From the NCBI RefSeq assembly GCF_006335145.1, contig NZ_VDMN01000002.1, positions 1-64,000 of the forward strand: a stretch of DNA of 64,000 bases, read 5' to 3'. The translations under genes and the position numbers were made by a program. A model generated the notes under the pieces. It had not been told where the DNA came from. It saw only the letters and a list, made by a program, of their open reading frames with translations, and made no database searches. How positions within the stretch are numbered: the first letter of the stretch is position 1; each line of letters starts with the position of its first letter. The DNA comes from Aliirhizobium smilacinae. Lineage in GTDB: Bacteria; Pseudomonadota; Alphaproteobacteria; Rhizobiales; Rhizobiaceae. Shown piece after piece: positions 47,204-56,601 of the stretch.

Positions 47204-48253
47204 ATGGCCATTTCTGCGTTCGATCATCCCTTTCTCTGCGGGCTTTTCGGTGATGAAGAGGTAGCAGTGCATCTTTCGGCGGAAGCCGATATCACGGCCA
47301 TGCTTGCCTTCGAGGCAGCTCTGGCGCGTGCCGAGGCGAAGGCCGGGATCGTTCCGGCCGCTGCGGCAGATCGCATAACCGAAGTCTGCCGTAGCTTCCG
47401 CCCGGATATGGAACAACTGAAAATAGCGGTCGCAACCGATTCCGTCGTCGTACCGGAATTGGTGAGGCAATTGCGACGTGCCATCGGAGATGAAGAGGCG
47501 CAATATCTGCACGTCGGCGCGACAAGCCAGGATGTCATAGATACGAGCCTGATGCTGCGCATGAAGACAATCCTGTCGCTGCTGGCAAGTCGTGTCGAAA
47601 GAGTGATCGGTAGACTGGATCAGCTGGATCGGGCCTTTGGGGAACAGCCGCTGATGGCCTATACCCGCATGCAGGCCGCCATCCCGATTACCGTTTCGGA
47701 TCGGCTTCGTGCCTGGCGCGACCCTCTTGCGCGGCACTTGCAGGCCATTAATGCACTCGAATTTCCCGTACAGTTAGGCGGTGCGGCGGGATCGCTCGAT
47801 CGGCTTGGCAATCTCGGGGATCAGGTCAGGGCGGAACTGGCCCGGGAACTCGCGCTTTCGGACCTCCGCCAATGGCAAAACCAGCGGGACCCCATCATCA
47901 ACGTCGGCCATTGCCTTTCGCTGGTGAGTGGTACACTTGGGAAAATGGGACAGGACATCGCCCTGATGGCTCAGTCCGGCGGCGAGATCGAGCTTTCCGG
48001 CGGCGGGACGTCTTCCGCCATGGTGCACAAACAAAACCCCGTTGCGGCTGAAATGCTGGTGACGCTCGCCCGCTTTAATGCCGTGCAGATCTCGGGCCTG
48101 CACCAGTCACTTGTGCATGAACAGGAACGGTCGGGTGCGGCCTGGACGCTCGAATGGTTGCTCCTGCCGCAGATGACCATGGCAACCGCGGCTGCGCTTC
48201 GGCTTGCCGATCAACTGGTCGGTGAAATCCGGCGCATTGGCACTCCGGCATAA
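47204..48253 (+). CDS. pcaB: 3-carboxy-cis,cis-muconate cycloisomerase
   Basis: The 349-aa member of the fumarase/aspartase superfamily has the GGTSSAMVHKQNP signature near residue 267 and LHVGATSQDVIDTSLML near 105. It closes 3-carboxymuconate to 4-carboxymuconolactone. It is shorter than the roughly 450-aa pseudomonad enzymes and lacks much of their C-terminal domain, as other rhizobial PcaB proteins do. It ends the plus-strand operon. Confidence 0.92.
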   Translation: MAISAFDHPFLCGLFGDEEVAVHLSAEADITAMLAFEAALARAEAKAGIVPAAAADRITEVCRSFRPDMEQLKIAVATDSVVVPELVRQLRRAIGDEEAQYLHVGATSQDVIDTSLMLRMKTILSLLASRVERVIGRLDQLDRAFGEQPLMAYTRMQAAIPITVSDRLRAWRDPLARHLQAINALEFPVQLGGAAGSLDRLGNLGDQVRAELARELALSDLRQWQNQRDPIINVGHCLSLVSGTLGKMGQDIALMAQSGGEIELSGGGTSSAMVHKQNPVAAEMLVTLARFNAVQISGLHQSLVHEQERSGAAWTLEWLLLPQMTMATAAALRLADQLVGEIRRIGTPA

Positions 48254-48267
48254 GACCACGACAAGCG

Positions 48268-49308
48268 TCAGGGGCGCACCGGCCGCCTCTCCTGCGCCGA
48301 TCTGGCGATTGCCTGGATGGTCGCAAGCGTCATCATTCCATCGCGGGCGGACACGAGCGGCTTTGCCTTTTTGGCGATGACGTCGATGAAATGGGCAAGC
48401 TGGTTTTCATAGGCGCGGCTGCCGTCGAGCGTGACATGTCGCCTGACAAGCGGGTCCTGCCAATGGCCGTTTTCCGTTTCGTGCTGCCATAATTCCATCA
48501 AGGGCAAGGCCAAAGCGGCGCGGGTGCCGGAAAAGAAATAGGCGTTTTCCGGCTGATGGGGAAAATACAGCGCCTGCCCCGCTGCCGTATCCCAGTTATA
48601 GGGCGAGACGGCGGTATCGCTCATCATCAGCGTTCCGAGCGCGCCGGAGGCAAAACGCAGCGCGATACTGGCTGTGTCCTCCACCTCAAAACCCCGAACT
48701 CCATTCGAGGTGAAGGCCATGACCTCGTCGATATCGCCGCAGATGAACCGGAGACAATCGATGTCGTGAATGAGGTTGATCAGCAGAGGCCCGCCGCCCG
48801 GCTGGCGGCGCCAGGCGGTATCGAAATAATCCGCGGGCTTGTCGGCCATCCACATCGCATTGACGGCGACAAGACGTCCCAGCTTGCCCGCCTCAACCAA
48901 TTCACGCGCCTTGGCGATATCCGGGCTATGCCTGCGCTGATGACCGATCAGAACCGGCACGTTTTCCCGCTCGGATGTTTCGACAATCCGCATCGCGGCT
49001 TCAAGCGTATCGGCCACCGGCTTTTCCACCAGGCAGGGAATGCCGCGCTCGACACAGGCGATGGCCGCATCCGCGTGAAGAGCATTCGGCAGGGCGATGA
49101 TCGCACCGTCCGGCCTCATCTCATCGAGCATCGTTCGAAATTCGGCGTAATGGCGCGCACCGAACGCATTCGCCACGGCCTTCGCCGTATCGGCCGGATC
49201 AGCGATCGCAATGAGGTCGGCATCCGGGGTTTTCGACAGCAACAGGGCATGTTCACGTCCGATCAAGCCGGCGCCCAGCAACACAATCCTTTTGGGTGTC
49301 GAGGTCAT
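48268..49308 (-). CDS. Gfo/Idh/MocA-family NAD(P)-dependent oxidoreductase
   Basis: The 346-aa protein has an N-terminal Rossmann fold (IVLLGAGLIGREHALLL, about 8-24), the EKPVADTLEAA motif with catalytic Lys near 96, and a C-terminal beta-sheet substrate domain with INLIHDIDCLRF. It is the last gene of the seven-gene transport/catabolism operon. There it may oxidise a cyclitol-like hydroxyl such as that of quinate, shikimate or an analogue. That role is inference from context. Confidence 0.85.
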   Translation of the reverse strand: MTSTPKRIVLLGAGLIGREHALLLSKTPDADLIAIADPADTAKAVANAFGARHYAEFRTMLDEMRPDGAIIALPNALHADAAIACVERGIPCLVEKPVADTLEAAMRIVETSERENVPVLIGHQRRHSPDIAKARELVEAGKLGRLVAVNAMWMADKPADYFDTAWRRQPGGGPLLINLIHDIDCLRFICGDIDEVMAFTSNGVRGFEVEDTASIALRFASGALGTLMMSDTAVSPYNWDTAAGQALYFPHQPENAYFFSGTRAALALPLMELWQHETENGHWQDPLVRRHVTLDGSRAYENQLAHFIDVIAKKAKPLVSARDGMMTLATIQAIARSAQERRPVRP

Positions 49309-49318
49309 AATAGCTCCA

Positions 49319-50146
49319 TCACAATCTGGCTACGGCGCGGAGATCTTCGGCGGTTGTCGTCGGCAGATCGAAAAACTCGAGATAGGCTGGAATTTGCTCG
49401 AACAGCATGTCCGTCCCCACCTGATACTGGCATCCGAGAGCCCGTGCCGCGGCAAGAAAGGGCGTTATTTCCTTGCTGAGCACGACCTCCCCGACAAAGG
49501 CTGTCGGTGCGATCCGCGAAACATCGAAAGGCAGGGGATCGGTATCATTCATACCGAGCGGCGTCGCATTGACGACGATCTCGTATCCGGCGGGATCGGA
49601 TATGCCGGTTTCGACCCGCAGGTTCGGATAATGACGGCGCAACCGGTCTGCGAGCCCGTCCAACATCAGGCTCGAAGGATCGGAAAGCGCCAGTTCCGCA
49701 AGCCCGGCTTTGGCGAGGGAGGCGGCGATTGCAGAACCGACACCACCGGCACCGGCCATGATTGCCCTGCTACCCGCAATCCGGCGCCCGCGGCGCAAGA
49801 CACCCCGCACGAAACCTTCGCCATCGAACATATCGCCAAACAACGTGCCATCCGGCTTGAGCTTCACGGCATTGCAGGCCCCGGCCACCTGGGCATTTTT
49901 CGAGATCTCTCCAAGCAGTGCCATGGTCGAGATCTTGTGCGGCATGGTGATCAGCGCGCCGTGGATATTGGAAAGTCGGAACACGAGTTTCAGGAAAAGC
50001 CCGTAGTCTTCCGGGCGGCATCCCATCGGCACGACAACGGCATCGATACCGTTCTTTTCGAAATAGGGATTGTAGATCAGCGGCGCCTTGAACGAATGCG
50101 TCGGGAATCCGAGATGCGCGATAAGTTTCGTGTTGCCGTTGATCAT
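49319..50146 (-). CDS. Shikimate/quinate dehydrogenase-like protein (AroE family)
   Basis: The 275-aa protein has the AroE layout: substrate domain with the catalytic Lys in ITMPHK (about 66-71), NAD(P) domain with AGAGGVGSAIAASLA, and NATPLGMNDTDPLPF. The normal H-S-x-S shikimate carboxylate motif reads His17-Ser18-Phe19-Lys20, so the second Ser is Lys. This and its operon context point to a catabolic quinate/shikimate-type dehydrogenase rather than the biosynthetic AroE. Confidence 0.85.
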   Translation of the reverse strand: MINGNTKLIAHLGFPTHSFKAPLIYNPYFEKNGIDAVVVPMGCRPEDYGLFLKLVFRLSNIHGALITMPHKISTMALLGEISKNAQVAGACNAVKLKPDGTLFGDMFDGEGFVRGVLRRGRRIAGSRAIMAGAGGVGSAIAASLAKAGLAELALSDPSSLMLDGLADRLRRHYPNLRVETGISDPAGYEIVVNATPLGMNDTDPLPFDVSRIAPTAFVGEVVLSKEITPFLAAARALGCQYQVGTDMLFEQIPAYLEFFDLPTTTAEDLRAVARL

Positions 50147-50181
50147 CGGCTTCTACCTTCCGGCTGCCATCTGGAACCGTT

Positions 50182-50952
50182 TCAATGCCGCCCGAGAATT
50201 TCGCCCAGGAATTTGCGGGTACGCTCGTGCCGGGGATTGGAGAAGAACTCGGCGGGCGGCGCCTCTTCGACGATCGCGCCGCTCGCCATGAAGACTACCC
50301 GATCGGCGACCTGGCGGGCGAAACCCATTTCGTGGGTGACGCAGATCATCGTCATGCCCTCCTCCGCCAAGGCGATCATCGTATCCAGCACTTCCTTGAC
50401 CATTTCCGGGTCGAGGGCCGATGTCGGTTCGTCGAACAGCATGACCTTCGGCCGCATGCAAAGGGCCCGCGCGATTGCCACCCGCTGCTGCTGACCGCCG
50501 GAAAGCTGTGCCGGGTATTTTTCCGCCTGCTCGGAAATTTTGACTCGGTCCAGTAGCAGCCTGGCGCACTCTTCCGCCTCCGCCTTGCTGAGCCCAAGCG
50601 ATCTCATCGGCGCGAGCATGCAGTTCTGCAGCACGCTCAGGTGCGGGAAGAGGTTGAACTGCTGGAACACCATGCCCACCTCCCGGCGCACAGCATCGAT
50701 CGTTTTCGACGCGTGACCAAGCAGAATGCCACCGACATGGATTTCGCCCTGCTGATAAGATTCCAGATGGTTGATGCAGCGGATCAGGGTCGATTTCCCG
50801 CTGCCCGACGGCCCACAGAGAACGATCTTTTCGCCCTTGCCGACGGTCATGTCGATATTGTGGAGCGCCTGAAAGGCGCCAAACCATTTTCCGACGCCTG
50901 ACATGGTGATCATCGGCTCGGAGGCGTCCGGTCGGATCGCGGCTTGTGTCAT
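50182..50952 (-). CDS. Polar-amino-acid-type ABC transporter ATP-binding protein
   Basis: The 256-aa GlnQ/HisP-like ATPase has GPSGSGKST (Walker A), [14 protein letters not shown] (Q-loop), [27 protein letters not shown] and VTHEMGF. It energises the two permeases upstream in the operon. Although the class is named for amino acids, the surrounding genes point to a carboxylated ring compound as cargo. Confidence 0.92.
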   Translation of the reverse strand: MTQAAIRPDASEPMITMSGVGKWFGAFQALHNIDMTVGKGEKIVLCGPSGSGKSTLIRCINHLESYQQGEIHVGGILLGHASKTIDAVRREVGMVFQQFNLFPHLSVLQNCMLAPMRSLGLSKAEAEECARLLLDRVKISEQAEKYPAQLSGGQQQRVAIARALCMRPKVMLFDEPTSALDPEMVKEVLDTMIALAEEGMTMICVTHEMGFARQVADRVVFMASGAIVEEAPPAEFFSNPRHERTRKFLGEILGRH

Positions 50953-51007
50953 GGATAAAGCTCCGAAATGGTCCTTGCACGGAAGGCGAAAGATTGGCTC
51001 GTGGTGA

Positions 51008-51652
51008 TCATGAGCGGGATGTAGCGGCGAAACGGCGTTCCAGATGCGCTCCGTAGATCGTCAGCGGGCAGCACATCAGGAAATACAGGGCACCGACCAC
51101 GCTAAAGACTGTCAACGGCTGGAATATCTGGTTGGAAATGATGTTGCCGGCGCGAGTGAGCTCGGTGAACCCGACGATCGAAGCAAGCGACGTGCCCTTG
51201 ATCAGTTGCACGAGGAAACCGATCGTTGCCGGCAGCGATATGCGGAGTGCCTGCGGAAGGAGTACATCCTTCATCCGCGAGACATAACCGAGGCTGAGGG
51301 CTTTGGCGGCTTCCGTCTGGCCTTTGGGCACGGCCTCGATTGCGCCGCGCCAGATTTCGCCAAGATAGGCGCTTGCATGCAGGGTCAGGCCCAGCGAGAC
51401 CGCCGCCCAGGCGTCCATCTTGATGCCGACCAGCGCCAGGCCGTAATAGACGACGAAAAGCTGCATCAATAAAGGCGTGCCCTGAAACACGGCGATATAG
51501 GCGGCCATGATGCGCTCGACAGCAGCGATGCCGCAGGTTCGGGCCAATGCCACGACGAGCCCGGCGATCGAGCCGCAGACAAAGGCGACTGCGGACAGGG
51601 CAACGGTCCATTTCAGACCCATAAGCAGGAAAACGAATTCCTCGCGACCCAC
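51008..51652 (-). CDS. Polar-amino-acid-type ABC transporter permease
   Basis: The 214-aa HisM/GlnP-like permease has about five membrane helices. The family N-terminal half reads [19 protein letters not shown], and the EAA loop ([24 protein letters not shown]) sits near 130-155. The GTG start at 51652 follows GAGGGAGAG. It lies 12 bp after the first permease gene. Confidence 0.9.
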   Translation of the reverse strand: MGREEFVFLLMGLKWTVALSAVAFVCGSIAGLVVALARTCGIAAVERIMAAYIAVFQGTPLLMQLFVVYYGLALVGIKMDAWAAVSLGLTLHASAYLGEIWRGAIEAVPKGQTEAAKALSLGYVSRMKDVLLPQALRISLPATIGFLVQLIKGTSLASIVGFTELTRAGNIISNQIFQPLTVFSVVGALYFLMCCPLTIYGAHLERRFAATSRS

Positions 51653-51664
51653 GGTATCTCTCCC

Positions 51665-52333
51665 TCACTTGACCGGATAGCTGAAGTAGCGGGATGAGAA
51701 GAGCGCGAAGATGCGCATCATCACCCAGGAAATGACGAGGTAGAAAGCCGTCACGGTGAAATAGACCTCGAAGCTGCGAAAACTCTCGGATTCAATGCGC
51801 TGCGATACCGAAGTCAGTTCGTAGGCAGAGATTGCCGATGCAATGCTGGTCGACAGCGTCAGCAGCACGAACTGACTGGTCAGAGAGGGATAGATCGCCC
51901 GCAATGCGGGTTTGAGTATGATCAGCCTGAAGACCTGTGCCTTGTGCAGTCCAAGCGCCAGCCCGGCCTCCATCTGGCCCTTGGGGATGGATTGTACCCC
52001 GCCCCGGATGATCTCGATCGCATAGGCGCCGCCGTTGATACCCAGGGCGATAATGGCGGTCGGTGTCGGATCAAGCCGGATGCCGGCCAGCGGAAGAGCG
52101 AAATAGATAAAGAAGATCTGCACCAGAAACGGGGTATTGCGGATCAGTTCGACGAAGCCGATGACCAGCCAGCGCAGGAACTTGATCGGTGACTGGCGCA
52201 GAACGACCCCGCCGATACCGATGACGGTCGCCAGAAGCATGCCGCAGATCGCCAGCGTGAACGTGCCAAGACAGGCCGCCAGCAGATTGGGCAGGCCGTC
52301 GATGACCGGAGTGAAATCCATTGTATAATTCAT
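51665..52333 (-). CDS. Polar-amino-acid-type ABC transporter permease
   Basis: The 222-aa permease has the HisQ/GlnP layout with GFVELIRNTPFLVQIFFIYF and the EAA loop EAGLALGLHKAQVFRLIILK. It pairs with the 51008 product to form the pore. An in-frame ATG at 52321 is a possible alternative start. Confidence 0.9.
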   Translation of the reverse strand: MNYTMDFTPVIDGLPNLLAACLGTFTLAICGMLLATVIGIGGVVLRQSPIKFLRWLVIGFVELIRNTPFLVQIFFIYFALPLAGIRLDPTPTAIIALGINGGAYAIEIIRGGVQSIPKGQMEAGLALGLHKAQVFRLIILKPALRAIYPSLTSQFVLLTLSTSIASAISAYELTSVSQRIESESFRSFEVYFTVTAFYLVISWVMMRIFALFSSRYFSYPVK

Positions 52334-52354
52334 GGCTTTTCCTGCAGTCCCGTC

Positions 52355-52798
52355 TCAGGACGGATTGATCATGCCCGCCATGGCCTCGATGGCGAGTTCA
52401 TAGCCCCTGGCGCCGAAACCGATCATGATACCGGTCGCGGTGCGGGAGATCAGAGAATTGTGGTAGATGCTCTCGCGGGCATGGACGTTGGAAATGTGAA
52501 GCTCGATCTTCGGCCCGTCGAACATCTTGAGCGCATCGAGAAGCGCGATCGACGTGAACGTGTAACCGGCGGGATTGATGACGATGCCGCCGGCTTCGCG
52601 GCGTGCCTGATGCACAGACTCCACCAGCTCGCCTTCGAAATTCGTCTGGCGAAAATCGACCGAGAGACCAAGGGTTTCGGCCTTGGCCCGGCATCGCTCA
52701 CCGATATCCGACAACGTCGTCGTGCCGTAGATCGCGGGTTCCCTCTCGCCTAAAAGATTGAGATTGGGACCGTTGAGAACAAAGATGGTCTTGCTCAT
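52355..52798 (-). CDS. aroQ: Type II 3-dehydroquinate dehydratase
   Basis: The 147-aa protein has the type II dehydroquinase landmarks: FVLNGPNLNLLGEREPAIYG with the mobile-loop Arg and catalytic Tyr, INPAGYTFTS, and IELHISNVHARESIYH with the catalytic His. It converts 3-dehydroquinate to 3-dehydroshikimate and in this operon would do so catabolically. The start is ATG 52798 after CTGGAGC, not the TTG at 52804. Confidence 0.93.
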   Translation of the reverse strand: MSKTIFVLNGPNLNLLGEREPAIYGTTTLSDIGERCRAKAETLGLSVDFRQTNFEGELVESVHQARREAGGIVINPAGYTFTSIALLDALKMFDGPKIELHISNVHARESIYHNSLISRTATGIMIGFGARGYELAIEAMAGMINPS

Positions 52799-52906
52799 TG
52801 ACAATAGCTCCAGCTGAACCGGTGCCGGGCAAGCAGCCCGGCACCGGCACGCGCGTCGCGGTTCGACGCGTCGCCTCGTGGCTAAGTTGGATCGGAAGCG
52901 AGTTGG

Positions 52907-53737
52907 TCAGTTCGTCGTAAACGAAATGCCTTCGAGGCTTTCAGGGAACTGCGGGACAGGCACCTTCATCCACTTGTCGTAGAGCTTCTTCAGTTCGCCA
53001 TTGGCTTTGATCTTGTCGATGAAGGCATTGATTGCGACATTGATCTCTTTCTCGCCGAGGCGAGTGCAGGCACCGTTGTAAAGCCGCTGGAACTCGAGCT
53101 TGTTCTCGAATTTTCCAGGAACTGCCTTTTCTACCCGGTCCATGTAAAAAATATTGCCGCCAAGCGCATCGGTCTGGCCGGACGCAAGAGCCTGGACGCT
53201 GGCCGCATCACCGTCATAACGGCGGATGGTGGCCGTCGGCGGCGCATTTTTGGTCACCTGCGTATCCTGTGCCGCACCCTTGGCGACACTGATCGTCAGC
53301 CCTGCCATGTCATCGTTCGTCTTGATTGACTTGTCTTTTGGGCCAATGAGAACAATGGCATTGGCGACATAGGGCTTGCTGAACTGGACCGCCTTGGCGC
53401 GGTCGGGAAGCATGGCCATGGTGGCGAAAAGCACGTCGACACGGCCGGTGGTCAGTGCCGGGATTCGGTTGTTGACCTCAAGCGGGACGAATTCCACCTC
53501 GACACCCAGTTCCTTGGCGAAAAGCGTGGCGATATCGGCGTCAAGGCCATCCTGCTTGCCGCCGCTGGTGACGAAACCCCACGGAGGGTTGTCACCCTGA
53601 ATGCCGACGACGATCTTTCCCTTGGCTTTGATTTCCGCCGGCGTAACAGCGAAAGCCGGCTGCGACAGCGACGTCGCGGCAACAAGCGCAACGGCGGCCA
53701 AAAGCGCATCCCGGCGCTTTAGTGCAAACTTGAACAT
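52907..53737 (-). CDS. Family-3 ABC transporter substrate-binding protein
   Basis: The 276-aa protein starts at ATG 53737 after AGAGGAGG; the longer frame reaches into the promoter. A signal peptide (about 1-30, ending AFA) precedes the SBP_bac_3 fold (GIQGDNPPWGFVTSGGKQDG, RVDVLFATMAMLPDRAKAVQ). It is the first gene of the operon. Canonical amino-acid-binding residues are not obvious, and a quinate- or shikimate-like ligand is inferred from neighbours. Confidence 0.9.
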   Translation of the reverse strand: MFKFALKRRDALLAAVALVAATSLSQPAFAVTPAEIKAKGKIVVGIQGDNPPWGFVTSGGKQDGLDADIATLFAKELGVEVEFVPLEVNNRIPALTTGRVDVLFATMAMLPDRAKAVQFSKPYVANAIVLIGPKDKSIKTNDDMAGLTISVAKGAAQDTQVTKNAPPTATIRRYDGDAASVQALASGQTDALGGNIFYMDRVEKAVPGKFENKLEFQRLYNGACTRLGEKEINVAINAFIDKIKANGELKKLYDKWMKVPVPQFPESLEGISFTTN

Positions 53738-53923
53738 CTGATCCTCCTCTAATGGCCCTAAGGCCCACCAGCACTCCCCTGCTGACAAACGTGAAGTTGC
53801 CACGACATTCGCACAACATCAACATAGTTTTTTAAAAATGTATGATGATTTTCATTTGCGCATCAAATCCACGTTATATTATATGAAGATCAAAGCTCGG
53901 GAGGAGCTTGGCAGGAGAACGCG
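53738..53923. promoter_or_regulatory. Divergent control region of the quinate/shikimate-type operons
   Basis: This AT-rich 186-bp region must contain both promoters. AAGCTC (53893-53898) and GAGCTT (53904-53909) form a perfect 6-5-6 inverted repeat just before the quiC ribosome binding site AGGAG (53913-53917), able to act as an operator or leader hairpin. AAAAT...ATTTT near 53833-53850 is a weaker pair. The GntR regulators encoded downstream are the obvious candidates to bind. Confidence 0.45.
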
Positions 53924-55813
53924 ATGAAAACGTCGATCGCCACGGTTTCGATCAGCGGAGAGTTTCCCGAAAAGCTGGCAGCCATTGCGGCCGCGGGTTT
54001 TGACGGCGTTGAAATCTTCGAAAACGACTTTCTTGCCTTTGATGGCAGTCCGGCGGATGTTGGACGAATGGTTCGCGATCATGGCTTGGAAATTACGCTA
54101 TTCCAGCCGTTCCGCGATTTCGAAGGCATGCCGGAACCCTTGCGAAGCCGAACCTTCGACCGCGCAGAGCGCAAGTTCGATATCATGCAGCAGCTCGGAA
54201 CCGATCTCGTTCTCGTCTGCTCGAACGTCTCGCCCGCAGCACTTGGCGGCATCGATCGCGCCGCTGCTGATTTTCATGAACTCGGCGAGCGCGCAGCAAA
54301 ACGTGGCCTGAAAGTCGGCTACGAGGCCTTGGCATGGGGCCGCCACATCAACGATCATCGCGACGCCTGGGAAATCGTGCGCCGTGCCGATCACGCCAAT
54401 ATCGGCATCATCCTCGACAGCTTTCACACCCTGTCCCGCAAGATCGACATCAATTCGATCCGCTCCATCCCCAAGGAAAAGATCTTCATCGTGCAGATGG
54501 CCGATGCGCCGCTGATCGATATGGATCTGCTGTACTGGTCGCGCCACTTTCGCAACATGCCGGGCGAAGGCGACCTCCCGGTCGTGGATTTTACTGCTGC
54601 GGTGGCGGCGACCGGCTACGACGGATATCTTTCGCTGGAGATATTCAACGACCAGTTTCGCGGCGGCTCGGCCAAGGCAATCGCCGCCGACGGGCATCGC
54701 TCACTGATCTATCTGGGCGACCAGGTACGCCGCAATCCGGATGCCTCCACATTAACCATGGCCGAAATGCCGGAACGCGCGGCCGTCAAGGGCATTGGGT
54801 TCGTGGAGTTTTCCGCAGACGAGGCGGACGCTGAAAACCTTGAGAAGATCCTCAAAGCACTCGGGTTTCGGAGAACTGCCACACATCGCAGCAAAAAGGT
54901 GTCGATCTTCGAGCAAGGCGGTATCCGGCTGTTGATCAACACGGAACAACAGGGCTTTGCCAACGCGTCTTTCGCGGTACACGGCACGTCGGCCTATGCA
55001 ATTGCGCTGATGGTGGACGATGCGCAGCAAGCGTTTTCACGCGCAATCGCCCTTGGCGCGGATCCGTTCATCCAGCAAGTGGCCGACGGCGAGGTAGAAA
55101 TTCCTGCCATTCGAGGTGTCGGCGGTGGGCTGATCTATCTGATCGACGCCAATAGCGAACTTGGTCGTTTTGCCGAAATCGACTTCCGGCCGGCGACGGA
55201 CGATGAGAAGATCGTGCCGACACATCTGCAGCATGTCGATCACGTGGCGCAAACGGTCGCCTATGACGAGATGCTCACCTGGCTTCTGTTCTACAACTCC
55301 ATTTTCGAAGCCCACAAGACACCTATGGTCGACATAATAGATCCCGCTGGGGTGGTCCGCAGTCAGGTGGTGGAGAACATTTCCGGTACGTTGCGGATCA
55401 CCTTGAACGGTGCGGAGAACCGACGCACCCTCGCGGGACATTTCATCGCCGAAAAATTCGGTTCCGGCGTGCAGCATATCGCCTTCCACACGGACGACAT
55501 ATTTGCGACGGCCGCCGCATTGCGCGCCAACGGGTTTCAACCTCTGACAATCTCGCCGAACTATTACGGCGACGTCGAAGCGCGCTTCGGTCTTGATCCG
55601 GATCTCACCGAAAGGCTGAAGGCGGACAATATCCTCTATGATCGCGACGACCACGGCGAGTATTTCCAGCTTTACAGCTCGACCTTCGGCGAAGGCTTCT
55701 TTTTCGAAATCGTGCAGCGCAGCGGTTATCGTGGTTATGGTGCCGCCAATGCCATTTTCCGTATAGCGGCCTTGAAAAAAGCGCTTCGGCCCGAAGGTGT
55801 ACCAAAGCTGTGA
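53924..55813 (+). CDS. quiC: Bifunctional-type 3-dehydroshikimate dehydratase (sugar isomerase-like plus HPPD-like)
   Basis: The 629-aa protein has an N-terminal xylose-isomerase-like TIM barrel (about 1-280). Metal-site stretches are YEALAWGRH, ILDSFHT, QMADAP and LSLEIFND. The C-terminal VOC half resembles 4-hydroxyphenylpyruvate dioxygenase (about 290-620: HVDHVAQTV, GVQHIAFHTDD, FFEIVQRSGYRGYG). Proteins of this architecture dehydrate 3-dehydroshikimate to protocatechuate. This links the transport operon to the pca genes. The function of the HPPD-like half is not settled by sequence. Confidence 0.88.
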   Translation: MKTSIATVSISGEFPEKLAAIAAAGFDGVEIFENDFLAFDGSPADVGRMVRDHGLEITLFQPFRDFEGMPEPLRSRTFDRAERKFDIMQQLGTDLVLVCSNVSPAALGGIDRAAADFHELGERAAKRGLKVGYEALAWGRHINDHRDAWEIVRRADHANIGIILDSFHTLSRKIDINSIRSIPKEKIFIVQMADAPLIDMDLLYWSRHFRNMPGEGDLPVVDFTAAVAATGYDGYLSLEIFNDQFRGGSAKAIAADGHRSLIYLGDQVRRNPDASTLTMAEMPERAAVKGIGFVEFSADEADAENLEKILKALGFRRTATHRSKKVSIFEQGGIRLLINTEQQGFANASFAVHGTSAYAIALMVDDAQQAFSRAIALGADPFIQQVADGEVEIPAIRGVGGGLIYLIDANSELGRFAEIDFRPATDDEKIVPTHLQHVDHVAQTVAYDEMLTWLLFYNSIFEAHKTPMVDIIDPAGVVRSQVVENISGTLRITLNGAENRRTLAGHFIAEKFGSGVQHIAFHTDDIFATAAALRANGFQPLTISPNYYGDVEARFGLDPDLTERLKADNILYDRDDHGEYFQLYSSTFGEGFFFEIVQRSGYRGYGAANAIFRIAALKKALRPEGVPKL

Positions 55814-56601
55814 GCCAAGTTGTTCATGCCTTTGTTTCAGCTGGCGCGTCGAAAATTGCGATATCGTTTGAGCAGATGGCATCGGTGCGATTATATGACG
55901 ATAAGAAAAATGCCCGAGAAATGCTGATGTTGCTGGATACCCCCGCCGAAACCGTTGCCGAGAGCACATATAATCGAATTAGAGCCGACATCATTTTCGG
56001 AAGGCTGCATCCTGGCCAAAAACTGAAGCTCGACAAACTGAAGGACGGCTATGCAACAAGCGTCAGTACGCTTCGGGAAATACTGAACCGCCTGTCTTCG
56101 GAGGGACTTGTGACGGCTGAAGGGCAGCGCGGTTTCGAAGTGGCGACCATCTCAGTGACGGACCTGAAGGAAACCGCCGAACTTCGCCTGCTTCTGGAGA
56201 CCCATGCGCTGGCGCAATCCTTCGAAAACGGTGGGGTGGAATGGGAGGCAAGATTGGTTTCCGCTCACCACAAGCTTGCGCGAATGGAACAAGTGATGGC
56301 AAGCGGCGATACCAGCAGAGCCGAAGACTGGAAGAGATATGACTGGGAATTTCATCAGTCACTCATTTCCGCGTGCGGTTCGACGCTGCTTATGGATACC
56401 CATTCCGTCGTTTTCGACAAATACCTGCGTTATCAAATGGTTGCGCTATCCTATCGTGGTGATGTCGCGTCCAACGAACATCAACTGCTTCTAGACGCCG
56501 CGTTGAAGCGGGATCAGCAGGTTGCCAAGGAGGTGCTTGCAAGACATATCCAGGGCGGCGTCGAACACGCGCTGACCAGAAAGCCGTTGGCACGAGGATG
56601 A
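55810..56601 (+). CDS. FCD-type GntR regulator, first tandem copy
   Basis: The product has a GntR winged helix (ESTYNRIRADIIFGRLHPGQ, then SVSTLREILNRLSSEGLVTA) and an FCD domain with RYDWEFHQSLISACGS. The GTG at 55810 overlaps the quiC stop as GTGA; ATG 55876 is an alternative because the first 40 residues are not family-like. Its place in the quiC operon suggests control by dehydroshikimate- or protocatechuate-type ligands. Confidence 0.88.
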   Translation: MSQVVHAFVSAGASKIAISFEQMASVRLYDDKKNAREMLMLLDTPAETVAESTYNRIRADIIFGRLHPGQKLKLDKLKDGYATSVSTLREILNRLSSEGLVTAEGQRGFEVATISVTDLKETAELRLLLETHALAQSFENGGVEWEARLVSAHHKLARMEQVMASGDTSRAEDWKRYDWEFHQSLISACGSTLLMDTHSVVFDKYLRYQMVALSYRGDVASNEHQLLLDAALKRDQQVAKEVLARHIQGGVEHALTRKPLARG

